The notes under the pieces were generated by a model. It saw only the letters and a program-made list of their open reading frames with translations. It was not told the origin of the DNA and searched no databases. A program made the position numbers and the translations under genes. This document shows, in pieces, positions 50,801-60,197 of a stretch of DNA of 64,000 nucleotides (the stretch's first letter is position 1; every line of letters starts with the position of its first letter). The stretch comes from Nematostella vectensis (Eukaryota; Cnidaria; Anthozoa; Actiniaria; Edwardsiidae): assembly GCF_932526225.1 (NCBI RefSeq), contig NC_064037.1, positions 5,661,703 through 5,725,702 on the forward strand, read 5' to 3'.

Positions 50801-52943
50801 CTAGTACGTCAATGCTACTACTACCATCAACCTTTAGTAAGTCCATGCTACTACTACCATCAACCTTTAGTAAGTCCATGCTACTACTACCATCGACCTT
50901 TAGTAAGTCCATGCCACTACTACCATCAACCTTTAGTAAGTCCATGTCACTACTACCATCAACCTTTAGTAAGTCCATGCTACTACTACCATCAACCTTT
51001 AGTAAGTCCATGCTACTACTACCATCGACCTTTAGTAAGTCCATGCTACTACTACCATCAACCTTTAGTAAGTCCATGCTACTACTACCATCAACCTTTA
51101 GTAAGTCCATGCTACTACTACCATCGACCTTTAGTAAGTCCATGCTACTACTACCATCCACCTTTAGTAAGTCCATGCTACTACTACCATCAACCTTAAG
51201 TACGTCCATGCTACTACTACCATCAACCTTTAGTAAGTCCATGCCACTACTACCATCAACCTTTAGTAAGTCCATGCCACTACTACCATCAACCTTAAGT
51301 ACGTCCATGCTACTACTACCATCAACCTTTAGTAAGTCCATGCCACTACTACCATCGACCTTTAGTAAGTCCATGCTACTACTACCATCAACCTTTAGTA
51401 AGTCCATGCTACTACTACCATCAACCTTTAGTAAGTCCATGCTACTACTACCATCAACCTTTAGTAAGTCCATGCTACTACTACCATCGACCTTTAGTAA
51501 GTCCATGCTACTACTACCATCAACCTTTAGTAAGTCCATGCCACTACTACCATCAACCTTTAGTAAGTCCATGCTACTACTACCATCAACCTTTAGTAAG
51601 TCCATGCTACTACTACCATCAACCTTTAGTAAGTCCATGCTACTACTACCATCAACCTTTAGTAAGTCCATGCTACTACTACCATCAACCTTTAGTAAGT
51701 CCATGCTACTACTACCATCGACCTTTAGTAAGTCCATGCTACTACTACCATCAACCTTTAGTAAGTCCATGCTACTACTACCATCAACCTTTAGTACGTC
51801 CATGCTACTACTACCATCAATCTTTAGTAAGTCCATGCCACTACTACCATCGACCTTTAGTAAGTCCATGCTACTTATGCCATTAACCTTTAGTAAGTCC
51901 ATGCTACTACTATGATAGGTATTTTCATGTCACCAGTGCTGTTTTTAAACGGGTTCTTTTTGCGTAAAATATAGCTTTGGTAGTAAATTCCGTTCTACGT
52001 CGACTGGAATCATATTCAACAATGAAATGGATGACTTCTCTACTCCGGGCAAACCGAATGCGTATGGCATCCCGCCTTCCGCGGCGAACTTCATAGTACC
52101 GCGCAAGAGGCCACTGTCTTCCACGGCTCCGTCAGTGTTTCGTGACGATAGCGGCGAGGCACGGATAGTCGCTGGTGCTTCAGGGGGGACTAAGATCACC
52201 ACTGCCATATCACTGGTAGGAACATGCACCCCTATGAAAGGGATAAGTGCGAATAATCCTAGGGGAATCAGAGGGGGGGGGGTAAGATCACCACTGCCAT
52301 ATCACTGGTAAGAACATACATTTCTCTTCTTTAAGGGATGAGTACGAATAGTCCAAGGTGTATCAGGGTTGGTGGGGGCTATGATCACCATGGCGATATC
52401 ACAGCGAACATTCCACCCTTGAACGGCATAAGGGGAAGGGGACGGGTCAAAGTTGGAACCAGTTTTGGTATAATTAGAAAATCTGAGGGAAGGTACACAA
52501 GTCATGACCAGCAATTATCGGAAGAAAGAGAAAAAATCAGTAAATCAACAAAATCAATATTCAGGCCTCTAGTGAGACGGGAACTGAGATATGCCTTATT
52601 TAACGCCGGGAAAGTAGAATTTAAGTCCCCTCCCTCTCTTTCTTCACGACTCTGAATAATATTTATGCCTCTCCAGGCGGTGATGAACTACCTGTGGTTT
52701 AACCGGACTCTGTCCCAGTCCATAGTGGACCCAAGGCTCCATCACCAGCTCATGCCGATGTACATCCGTGTAGACCGGGAGTGGCCTGTGCCCCAGGCCA
52801 TCCTCGACGGACTCGAAAGGCTTGGTCACACGGTCAAACTGGTCAGCGGTAGCGCTGTGGTACAAGCGGTGGCGAAGGGAGAGGATGGTTTGCTGTACGG
52901 CAAATCAGATCCCAGGAAGTACAGCTGGGCTGCTGGTTTCTAG
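35796..52943 (+). CDS. Gamma-glutamyltransferase, membrane-anchored (complete)
   Basis: Coding exons: first exon 35796-35863 (alternative 36922-36974), then 38242-38483, 39653-39886, 40129-40330, 40680-40984, 41791-41927, 42118-42308, 51975-52215, 52677-52943. Either start gives an intact frame (628 or 623 residues; human GGT1 569). It has a short cytoplasmic tail, a signal anchor ([20 protein letters not shown]) and then the GGT fold: [37 protein letters not shown], the substrate Arg in DFREEAP, and [28 protein letters not shown] carries the catalytic Thr (about residue 433 or 438) at which the precursor cleaves itself into large and small subunits; NNEMDDFS and GASGGTKI follow. It hydrolyses or transfers the gamma-glutamyl group of glutathione at the cell surface. 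All key residues are present. Intron 6 has a GC donor, and three introns carry donor-anchored tandem arrays. Confidence 0.95.
36143..36599. mobile_element. MITE, about 457 bp, between the two GGT first exons
   Basis: The ends CACCACGGGCGCTAGG (36143) and CCTAGCGCCCGCACGGTG (to 36599) are inverted. Arm homology extends about 130 bases inward through TCTGTATTT, AATCGTTATGTGTGTGCAT (right-arm complement ATGCACACACATAACGATT near 36510-36528) and GAGCCAATT. No coding content. Confidence 0.8.
36922..36974 (+). other. GGT candidate first coding exon b
   Basis: [18 protein letters not shown] ending in phase 2 at donor GTATGA. It is also in frame with the exon at 38242. Exons a and b each begin with their own ATG and have the same phase, so they are best read as alternative first exons giving different cytoplasmic tails. 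Confidence 0.6.
37081..37348 (+). repeat. 134-bp tandem duplication in GGT intron 1
   Basis: Two adjacent diverged copies (about 37081-37214 and 37215-37348) share CTCAAAGCACTCTCTAT, GATAAGTTACGATTCCTTAC, CACCGGTACTCGG and CAATTATATGGCTTTATG. Confidence 0.85.
37533..37812. repeat. Foldback element bounded by poly-G and poly-C
   Basis: A run of about 18 G at 37535-37552 pairs with a run of C at about 37793-37811. Inside these, GTTCTTC pairs with GAAGAAC, and TGATAGGGATGCTCGT (37571-37586) has its perfect complement at 37756-37771. The interior repeats a GTATTTTTAGGG motif. Probably a MITE. Confidence 0.7.
38479..38965 (+). repeat. 24-bp minisatellite at the GGT exon 2 donor
   Basis: It begins at the exon end (CTCAG, 38483, then GTGATGG) and continues as GGTGATGGTTATACTAGTTA followed by CCMT, about 14 copies in two blocks separated by a 145-bp insertion (38557-38701). 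Later copies decay (GGTGCTTATACTGGC, GGCGATGGTTATACCGGC). Each unit contains a GGTGATGG resembling the authentic donor. Confidence 0.9.
38557..38701. mobile_element. 145-bp MITE inserted into the 24-bp array
   Basis: The termini CAGAGCCGTAGCAGG and CCTGCTACGGCCCTG are inverted with one mismatch, and the element is flanked on both sides by CACGG, a likely 5-bp target duplication. The CAGRGCCGTAGC end resembles hAT-type termini, but hAT normally makes 8-bp duplications, so the superfamily is open. It splits a tandem array, so it inserted after the array formed. Confidence 0.75.
39240..39545. repeat. GAT-rich simple-sequence region in GGT intron 2
   Basis: Low-complexity GATGAT/GATAAT sequence preceding the exon at 39653. 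No coding role. Confidence 0.6.
41928..42117 (+). promoter_or_regulatory. GC-AG intron in the GGT gene
   Basis: Exon 6 ends CTTAAAGAG at 41927 and the intron starts GCAAGT, a canonical U1 match apart from the C at +2. The acceptor is TTATGTAG at 42117. Phase 0 on both sides gives DLKE|TLANITN, matching the family. No GT donor fits this junction. Confidence 0.85.
42287..51915 (+). repeat. 33-bp minisatellite of 9.6 kb overlapping the GGT exon 7 donor, about 290 copies
   Basis: The last 22 coding bases of exon 7 (CCACTACTACCATCAACCTTTA, which encode the TTTINLY end) plus donor GTAAGTCC form the first unit. The array repeats CTACTACCATCAACCTTTAG then TAAGTCCATGCTA to 51915, about 60 bases short of the acceptor of exon 8 (51975). 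Almost every unit keeps the exon end and a GTAAGT or GTACGT donor. Variants include CCATGCCAC, ATCGACC, CTTAAGTACG and three-base-shorter units. In the GGT frame each unit reads TTTAGTAA, that is, immediate stops. The 2,000-codon open frames on both strands in other phases are artefacts of the 33-base period. Confidence 0.97.
52185..52430 (+). repeat. Three tandem copies of the GGT exon 8 end and donor (92-97-bp unit)
   Basis: The exon end TAAGATCACCACTGCCATAT, CACTG, then donor GTAGGAAC (52191-52223), is repeated at 52283 with a better donor (GTAAGAAC) and in decayed form at about 52380 (ATGATCACCATGGCGATATC). Spacer similarity (AAAGGGATAAGTGCGAATA / TAAGGGATGAGTACGAATA) confirms a tandem unit. 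The first donor keeps phase with exon 9; use of the second would shift the frame. Confidence 0.85.
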
Positions 52944-53373
52944 TTTTTCCAGTTTTTCACACTAACTATTTAGGCAAACGTCTCAAATTCTATAAATTAG
53001 TGTACATACTACATGTATATTGTCAAAGATATTTGGTGTACTTTTTACATTTAACCCAAGCAAGAGCCACTTGTATACTTTTTATCTTCTTAGAGAGATG
53101 GCGCTTATATGAAAACTTTAGCTCTAAAAGGAAGTTTAATTAATTATTTTTTTTAACTTGAATAGAATACATACGAGGACACATTAAGTTGCGGTCTTAC
53201 ATTTGGTTAAGTACAATTAAAAATCCCGAGACAGTTTATGGAGGAGGGTGGGGGGGGGGGAGGATACTCAGTTAAACATGGCGTACTGAGAGTCGGACAG
53301 CAAGAAATATCATACCCGAACATTCCCATGATATAAACTTCCTGGACAAAAATGGGTTACACTGTTTTGTTAA
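52944..53373. other. GGT 3' flank
   Basis: Follows the TAG stop at 52941-52943. AT-rich with a G-run near 53250. I did not find a convincing AATAAA. No gene seen. Confidence 0.45.
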
Positions 53374-53896
53374 ACACGAGGATCCGCTATAAAAGGGAAA
53401 GCTCTTCCCATCTCCGGGCTCAAATTTACAATTATAATCAGGACACTGCCATATAAGCGGGCACAAATTATAAGTCTCCTGTAAAATTACTTATCTCTGA
53501 AGTCTCTTAAGTCAGCTGGAATAAAACTATTTTTGCACAGGTAACAAGACAGTTGTGTTAAGAGATTGATAACTATGTGATTCGCCTTCCAATTCTAAAT
53601 TTTGCGCTATCCATAATCTAATGCATCTGCATAAATTATTCTCGCGCTGTCATGGGAATGCTTGTATTTTAGAGCGCACACAGCTTGGTATAGCATTATT
53701 TTACGATAGATAGACACTTTTTTAGATGGACAACTCTAGGAATGATATTTATTTTGTTTTACAATATGAAATTTGAATTTAGCGCTCAGAGCAATTGTCC
53801 TGACATGTTGACTACTCATTGACGGCTGATTGATAACTGCTTGTTCTTGAGCCCGGGGGTGGGAGGAGCTATCCCTCTTATAGCGGAACCTTGTGT
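53374..53896. mobile_element. MITE with TTAA target duplication (piggyBac- or Kolobok-type), 523 bp
   Basis: Arms of about 50 bases: ACACGAGGATCCGCTATAAA at the left and TTATAGCGGAACCTTGTGT at the right are inverted complements with a few mismatches, and pairing continues through GCTCTTCCCATCTCCGGGCT / AGCCCGGGGGTGGGAGGAGC. TTAA flanks both ends (53370-53373 and 53897-53900). The interior is non-coding. TTAA duplications are typical of the piggyBac and Kolobok superfamilies. Confidence 0.85.
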
Positions 53897-53900
53897 TTAA

Positions 53901-54598
53901 ATAGATGGGTCATCCTCTCAAAAACACATAGCGAACTGCAGTGCTGAATAACCTTTACGGGCCTACTAGGAAAAGACAAATTTGACTAAAATGATTTTGT
54001 TATACTGGTGGCTCACAAAGAAAGACCTCAACCTTTCTGCTCTTTTATTTTTAAGATATGAACTCTCCTTATGATATCCGTAGTTTAAGCTCTTTCCTAA
54101 TAACATGCATAGTAACCATTTCTTTGGGATTTTAGCGAAAATGGACCATCAAGCGAGCTTGATTGTACGGAAATTGTTCCTTAATCGATCTAAACCTCGA
54201 TGGAGGTTTTTATTGGATAATTATTGTTAAAAGCAAATGTAAAACTCGGATTAAATACGGATAGTATGGCGCATTAATGATGGGGTCCTGTACAAGATGA
54301 TGTTTTGCCTCTGTCTAGCGACAAAATAAACACAACAAGATCAAGATACTCAGGCATTGGATAAATGAAATTATAGGCATTTATCCAATGAATTTGATGG
54401 GATTACTGTACAGCAAAAATAATAAGGCGGATTCTTAAATAAATCTATAATGAAACAATTGCCGCGTTCCTTTTTGCGCGCGTTCGCATGGGTACGCTGA
54501 TTGGCCAATTACTCTGTCAATCATGTATGGTTAGGTCATTGTTTGAATTGTGACGTACTAGAGCGCGCGAGCTCACAAGTTTCTCTATCTCTTTGAGA
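53901..54598. other. Upstream region of the RasGEF gene
   Basis: No exon recognised. The last 150 bases are more GC-rich with GCGCGCG motifs (54475-54480 and 54562-54570), a likely promoter. A short upstream open frame (ATG at 54599, 13 codons, stop at 54638-54640) overlaps the proposed start of the main frame at 54628. Confidence 0.45.
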
Positions 54599-54627
54599 AT
54601 GGAAGCGCTTGCAAACCTCACTGAGGA

Positions 54628-57600
54628 ATGCAGGAATTGAACTTAAATTGTGATTTATCAGTTTTATATTTTTGGCTGCTTTTTCTTTGTTCAGTTAGAA
54701 GCGGCGTCCGGGTGTGTATCGCAAGTTTCTCCAGGCTAGCGAGAAGTTATCGTCGCCAGAGGCTTTTACGCCTCCGCGGCGAGAGCCGAAGCTCTCAACA
54801 CTCAGCGGAGTGGTACAAGGATGGGTATATCATTGGCGACAGGCAGTTGCCGAAATCACGGATTATACAGGTTGGCAAAGACGTTTATGTGGTGACTTTG
54901 CGAAAAAGGCGCTCAAAGAAGCGCAAACGAAGAAGAGCGAGAGACGAGAAAAGCAATGAACTCTTGCGCGTGCAAGGCAAGAAGAGCAAACGGAAGAGCT
55001 CCGTTCGTGACATATGGGCCCCAAATAAGCGCACGGAGCGCAAACAGAAGCGAGTTAAGAAATGGGTGAGGAGGAACGCGTATAAGCTCATCTCACGACA
55101 TATCCCTCGGGACATGTGCAGCAGCAAAGTGGACTTTTCAGGCAAGGACATCAGTAAAAAGCTGAGATTCCTGGATTGCTCGAGATGGCTGACGGAGCTG
55201 AGAGTCCTGGATTGCTCGAGATGGCTGACGGAGCTGAGAGGTAGTGGTTACGGGGGGATGCTGTCCTTGTTCATGGCGGATCGAGATGAGCAGGCGCCAT
55301 TACGTGATCACACCTCCTCACCTGTGACAGGGGAGGGAAATGCTGCTGGAAATGGTACCCCAGACGGTACAACACCAGTACCAAATGACCAAGAAGGGTC
55401 TGGTAATACCGAGGGTAGAGCACCAGTAGCAAATGAACAGAAAGGATCTGGTAATATAGACGGTACAACACCAGTACCAAATGACCAGGAAGGGTCTGGT
55501 AATACAGACGGTACAGCACCAGTACAAAATGAGCAGGAAGGATCTGGTGATACAGACGGTACAACACCAGTACAAAATGACCAGGAAGTGTCTGGTAATA
55601 CATACGATACAGCACCAGTACAAAATGAGCAGGAAGGATCTGGTAATACAGACGGTACAGCACCAGTACAAAATGACCAGGAAGGGTTTGATAGCAAAGA
55701 CAGTCTTGGTTTGGGGTGCTCGGAAGCCGATCATCCGACTACATCTTCACAGACCCAGGATGTTTGTGATACAAGTGACTCACAGCATCAATCGCAACAA
55801 TCGCTCGACACAGCTATCAACGAGATCTTGGTGAGTACCTAGTGAGTACTTTCGTCTCGACAGAGCTATCAACGAGATCATGGTGAGTACCTAGTGAGTA
55901 CTTTCGTCTCGACAGAGCTATCAACGAGATCTTGGTGAGTACCTAGTGAATACTTTCGTCTCGTCACAGCTATCAACGAGATCTTGGTGAGTACCTATTG
56001 AGTACCTTCGTCTCGACAGAGCTATCAACGAGATCTTGGTGAGTACCTATCGTCTCGACACAGCTATCAACGTGATCTTGGTGAGTACCTAGTGAGTACT
56101 TTCGTCTCGTCACAGCTATCAACGAGATCTTGGTGAGTATCTAGTTAGTACTTTCGTCTCGTCACAGCTATCAACGAGATCGTGGTGAGTACCTAGTGAG
56201 TACTTTCGTCTCGTCACAGCTATCAACGAGATCTTGGTGAGTACCTAGTGAGTACTTTCGTCTCGAGAGAGCTATCAGCGAGATCTTGGTGAGTACCTAG
56301 TAAGTACTTTCGTCTCGACAGAGCTATCAACGAGATCTTGGTGAGTACCTAGTTCCTCTCGACAGAGCTATCAACGAGAAGTCTTGGTGAGTACCTAGTA
56401 AGTACTCGCTGTCGTGTTTATGTTGCTCGATCATGCTGTTTTAAAACTCTTGTCAGACGAGAGGTCTTCATGAGTACCTGGTGCCCCTATCATGGCCGCC
56501 TTAGTCTCGTGTTTTGCAAGTAATAAGGAAGAGCAGTCGGTATATGGTTATAGTCTTATCTATGCATTGTTTTTTCCTCGCAGTCTGTTTCAGTGGACGA
56601 TATGTCACCCGACGCTGCTACCAATAGCAGTGGCGAACAGATATCGAATGCTGCGATTGCCACACAAACCTCATGTGGTCATGTCACGTCATCTGCTAGT
56701 GATGTCCCAGCAGCATCAGGTGATCAGGTCACGCAATCTGCTAGTGATTTCCCAACAGCATCAGGTGATCAGGTCACGCAATCTGCTAGTGATGTCCCAA
56801 CAACATCAGATGACCAGGTCACGCCACCTGCTCGTGATGTCCCAACAACATCAGATGATCAGGTCACGCCATCTGCTAGTGATGTCCAAACAGCAACATA
56901 TGATCAGGTCACGCCATCTGCTAGTGATGTCCCAACAACATCAGATGATCAGGTCACGCCGTCTGCTAGTGATGTCCTGACAGCAAAAGATGATCAGGTC
57001 ACGCCATCTGCTAGAGATGACCCAACAACATCAGATGATCAGGTCACGCCATCTGATAGTGATGTCCCAACAACATCAGATGATCAGGTCACGCTATCTG
57101 CTAGTGATGTCCCAACAACATCAGATGATCAGATCACGCCATCTGCTAGTGATGTCCCAACAACATCAGATGATAAGGTCACGCTATCTGCTAGTGATGT
57201 ACCAACAACATCAGATGATCAGGTCACGCTATCTGCTAGTGATGTCCCAACAACATCAGATGATCCGGTCACGCCATCTGCTAGTGATGTCACGCCAACA
57301 TCAGATGATCAGGTCACGCCATCTGCTATTGATATCCCAACAGCAAAAGATGATAAGGTCACGCTATCTGCTATGAATGTCCCAACAGCAAAAGATGATA
57401 AGGTCACGCTATCTGCTAGTGATGTACCAACAACATCAGATGATCAGGTCACGTTATCTGCTAGTGATGTCACACCAACATCAGATAATCAGGTCACGTT
57501 ATCTCCTAGAGATATCCCAACAAAATCAGATGATCAGGTCACGCCCTCTGGTAAGATTGTCTCTCCAGCTGAGTGCAACATTGATTATCAAGATCAAGAC

Positions 57601-60154
57601 CCTAAACGTGGCAGGGAGATCGCCACTGTTGATGCTCTTAAAGATTCAGTCGTTTTGGCGCCAGCTGAAGAAATCATAGATGATGTCAAATCCACCATCG
57701 ATACCACTGTCAAGGATAAGCGAGTCCATTTTGCACTGGACACCATCACTAACGTACCGGTCATCACCAGGCAGCCTCACACATCGGTCATCGCGGCCAG
57801 GAAAGCAGCGGAATCCTCATCCGCACAGCAACCACCACTACACCCTGATTTATTGGAAACTACTACAGCAACTAATGTAACGCCTTCCTTGCCCGCGACA
57901 AAGCCCACCAAAGTCGCCCCATCCCCCGAACCGAAGCGAAGGGAAATAAAAATTACTGCTTGGAACGATGGAGAGTGCAGTTTTTCTGCGACACAGAATG
58001 ATGGCAAATATGTCTCGCCAGAGAGAGCTACTGTTGGAGCCCCAAGCCATTCAGCCGATGAGCACACAAGCTCAGGGCGTCCCGGCCTTGTCCTTCGCTT
58101 CCTTCAAGGCCTGAGGAGAATAATGAACAACAGGAATATAGTCGTTCCCACGGTGACTTATGACAGGCAGACAAACGTCCTTTTGAGCCTCAGTGTAATT
58201 GATCCTAGCGCCCTTGCAGAGGAGCTCACCATGATTGATAGCGAGATGCTTCGGGAAATTGAGTTTGATGAGATCAAGGGCGGTGTATGGAGGACAAGCG
58301 AGATGGTAAGAAAAGGAATTTCTGTTTGTAAGTTAAAATGTACACGTTTAAGTTAAAATGTTGACTTTGTCTCGATCCAGGAGCAGCGGTCCCCGCACGT
58401 GCATGCGATGATCCAGTTCTACAACAATCTTTCCGCCATCTGCGTGACAGAGATCCTGTCCAAGGAGAAGACCAAGGACCGCGCCCATGTTATTGCTAAG
58501 ATCATTAAGGTAGTGTACCATATGTCAGTAGGCATCGTCTTGATCAAGTTGATTAAGGTCCCACAAAGGGATCGCAAAGATCATTTTTTGTGATGATTTT
58601 TGGGCAGAGGCTGATATAGGGAGGAGGGGGATGTATCCAATCCCCTTTTTAGTAAAAAAATATTAACAGTCACGTCTTGTTTTGTGTGAGATGAGAAATA
58701 AAATAGACTATGTCCGGGTACTTGAATCCTCCCTAGATCCGCATCTGCAACTATGTTGGAAAGAAACCAGCTAAACAATTTCTCTACCTTTTGTTTATCT
58801 TTTCAGATTGCCGAGAAGTGCGCGCTGATGAATAATTTCAACAGCTGTAAAGCACTTTTATCATCTTTCCGGTTCCACGTCATCTCGAGATTATCTGACA
58901 CTTGGAAAAAAGTGTCCACGAAAGCTAAAAGGTACGTTCTGAAGTTCCAACGTCATTGAATATTATTTTGATGTACGCACCTTGCATAGCAACCAATCAA
59001 TCAAAGTACCCAAATAGCGGTGTTCATTAGCAGAGTAACCTTATGTCTTTTCTTGTTTACAATATGGTGGAGTCTTTGACAACTTGATTCATGTTCAACT
59101 TTTATCACCAGTTGATCCTGAGTACTGAGAACAAAGTTGAATTTACTCTCTAGCAAAATAATAATCATATAAAATATACTAAAAGTTGATATTATTTTAT
59201 TTTTGGGGTTTGATGTTACGCTGTTTTCCGTTGTACAGTACTAAGGCTCACCTTTTGGCGCAAATGTCTTCTCTCGACGATATCGCAATCATGAGACGAC
59301 ACCAAAGAGTGTGTCTTAAACGAGGCGTCAACTCTATCCAGTTTCTTGGTGACATTCTGCACCAGGTACACTACATCGAGGAGTGCTTCTCACAGACGAG
59401 CGATGCAAGTGACCAACCCGCTACCGGAGAGTGCTACGCCTCTACCTCTACAGTCAAGGATGGCGATACATCTGTAGTCTCTACAGTCAAGGATGGCGAT
59501 ACACCTGTAGTCTCTACAGTCAAGGACGGCGATACACCTGTAGTCTCTACAGTCAAGGATGGCGATACACCTGTAGTCTCTACAGTCAAGGACGGCGATA
59601 CACCTGTAGTCTCTACAGTCAAGGACGGCGATACACCTGTAGTCTCTACAGTCAAGGATGGCGATACACCTGTAGTCTCTACAGTCAAGGATGGCGATAC
59701 ACCTGTAGTCTCTTCAGTCAAGGACGGCGATACATCTGTAATCTGCCAAGCTCCTACCAAAGGGATGACGAACATTGCATCTAACCTACCCTCAAAACAA
59801 GAAACTGATCCTATATCCTCAAATCCCACTGAAAACTCCTGCCATACCGCGGACGCTGACCTTTCTAATAATTGCGTCGACCCCTCATCTCCTGTGTTGC
59901 CTAGCAACCCAAGGCAAGGTAGCTGTACCCATGATGCTCTTGAGGATGAGCTACGTCAGATGTGGCAGACCTATCAAGACGCCGCACAGGGTTACCGGTT
60001 CTCCCGCCGTCCCGCTGTCAAAGCTTTCCTCTTGAACGCGACAATTAATGACCCTGAGGACAATGTTGATCGGTCGTACGGCCTGGAGCACTTAAGAAAA
60101 TCTGAAAACGCTCCTGATTGGCTGAAGAAACTTAATGCTGATCTCCACACTTAA
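54628..60154 (+). CDS. RasGEF (CDC25-homology) domain protein with long repeat regions
   Basis: Exons: 54628-55830, 56584-58305, 58381-58509, 58807-58931, 59239-60154; about 1364 residues with consistent phases. A start at 54628 is uncertain, because TTCTTTGTTCAG at 54683-54694 could be an acceptor for an unseen upstream exon. A basic N-terminal region (KKRKRRR, nuclear-localisation-like) is followed by acidic 16-residue and 15-residue repeats. The catalytic domain begins near residue 935: LAEELTMIDSEMLREI, then GGVW, VHAMIQFYNNLSAICVTEIL, IAEKCALMNNFNSCKALLSS, LSDTWKKV and IQFLGDILHQVHYIEE match the RasGEF fold that opens the nucleotide site of Ras-family GTPases. The closing part (AAQGYRFSRRPAVKAFL) lies about 180 residues further on, beyond an inserted 11-residue repeat. 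No REM, RA or PH domain was seen, so the subfamily (possibly RalGDS-like) is open. Confidence 0.85.
55162..55238 (+). repeat. 36-bp coding duplication in the RasGEF gene
   Basis: FLDCSRWLTELR is followed directly by VLDCSRWLTELR, encoded by near-identical sequence. A recent in-frame tandem duplication. Confidence 0.8.
55360..55690 (+). repeat. 48-bp coding minisatellite, about 7 copies
   Basis: It encodes DGTTPVPNDQEGSGNT-type repeats of 16 residues (acidic, Gly/Ser/Thr-rich, probably disordered). Substitutions between copies are mostly tolerated in frame. Confidence 0.9.
55804..56412 (+). repeat. 52-bp minisatellite overlapping the RasGEF exon 1 donor, about 12 copies
   Basis: The exon end (CTCGACACAGCTATCAACG, then AGATCTTG, end 55830) and donor GTGAGTACCTAGTGAGTACT form the first unit. 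Copies follow about every 52 bases (one of about 42) to near 56400, followed by a decayed copy near 56455-56475. Each unit preserves the coding-like end and a GTGAGT donor, and most have a second GTGAGT 12 bases further on. Confidence 0.92.
56690..57550 (+). repeat. 45-bp coding minisatellite, about 19 copies
   Basis: It encodes SASDVPTTSDDQVTP repeats of 15 residues in RasGEF exon 2 (about residues 438-724). Acidic, Ser/Thr-rich and open over its whole length in the gene's frame. Variation is in frame, supporting real coding use. Confidence 0.92.
59449..59745 (+). repeat. 33-bp coding minisatellite inside the RasGEF domain, 9 copies
   Basis: It encodes STVKDGDTPVV repeats of 11 residues. 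Units differ only by GAT/GAC and ACA/TCA-type changes. It lies between the IQFLGDILHQVHYIEE helix and the closing segment of the catalytic domain. Confidence 0.92.
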
Positions 60155-60191
60155 ATATTGCCACAGTCTGATATCATACTATTACTGATTG

Positions 60192-60197
60192 AATAAA
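60192..60197 (+). promoter_or_regulatory. Polyadenylation signal of the RasGEF gene
   Basis: AATAAA 38 bases after the stop codon, followed by a T/G-rich stretch (TTTTTGTTATGTTTGG). Confidence 0.65.

Noticed and set aside
45135..51915. Open frames of more than 2,200 codons on both strands (repeat peptides of the [11 protein letters not shown] or [11 protein letters not shown] type)
   Set aside because: They are produced by a 33-bp tandem unit, which keeps several frames open at once. The region is the intron between GGT exons 7 and 8, and both strands are open equally.
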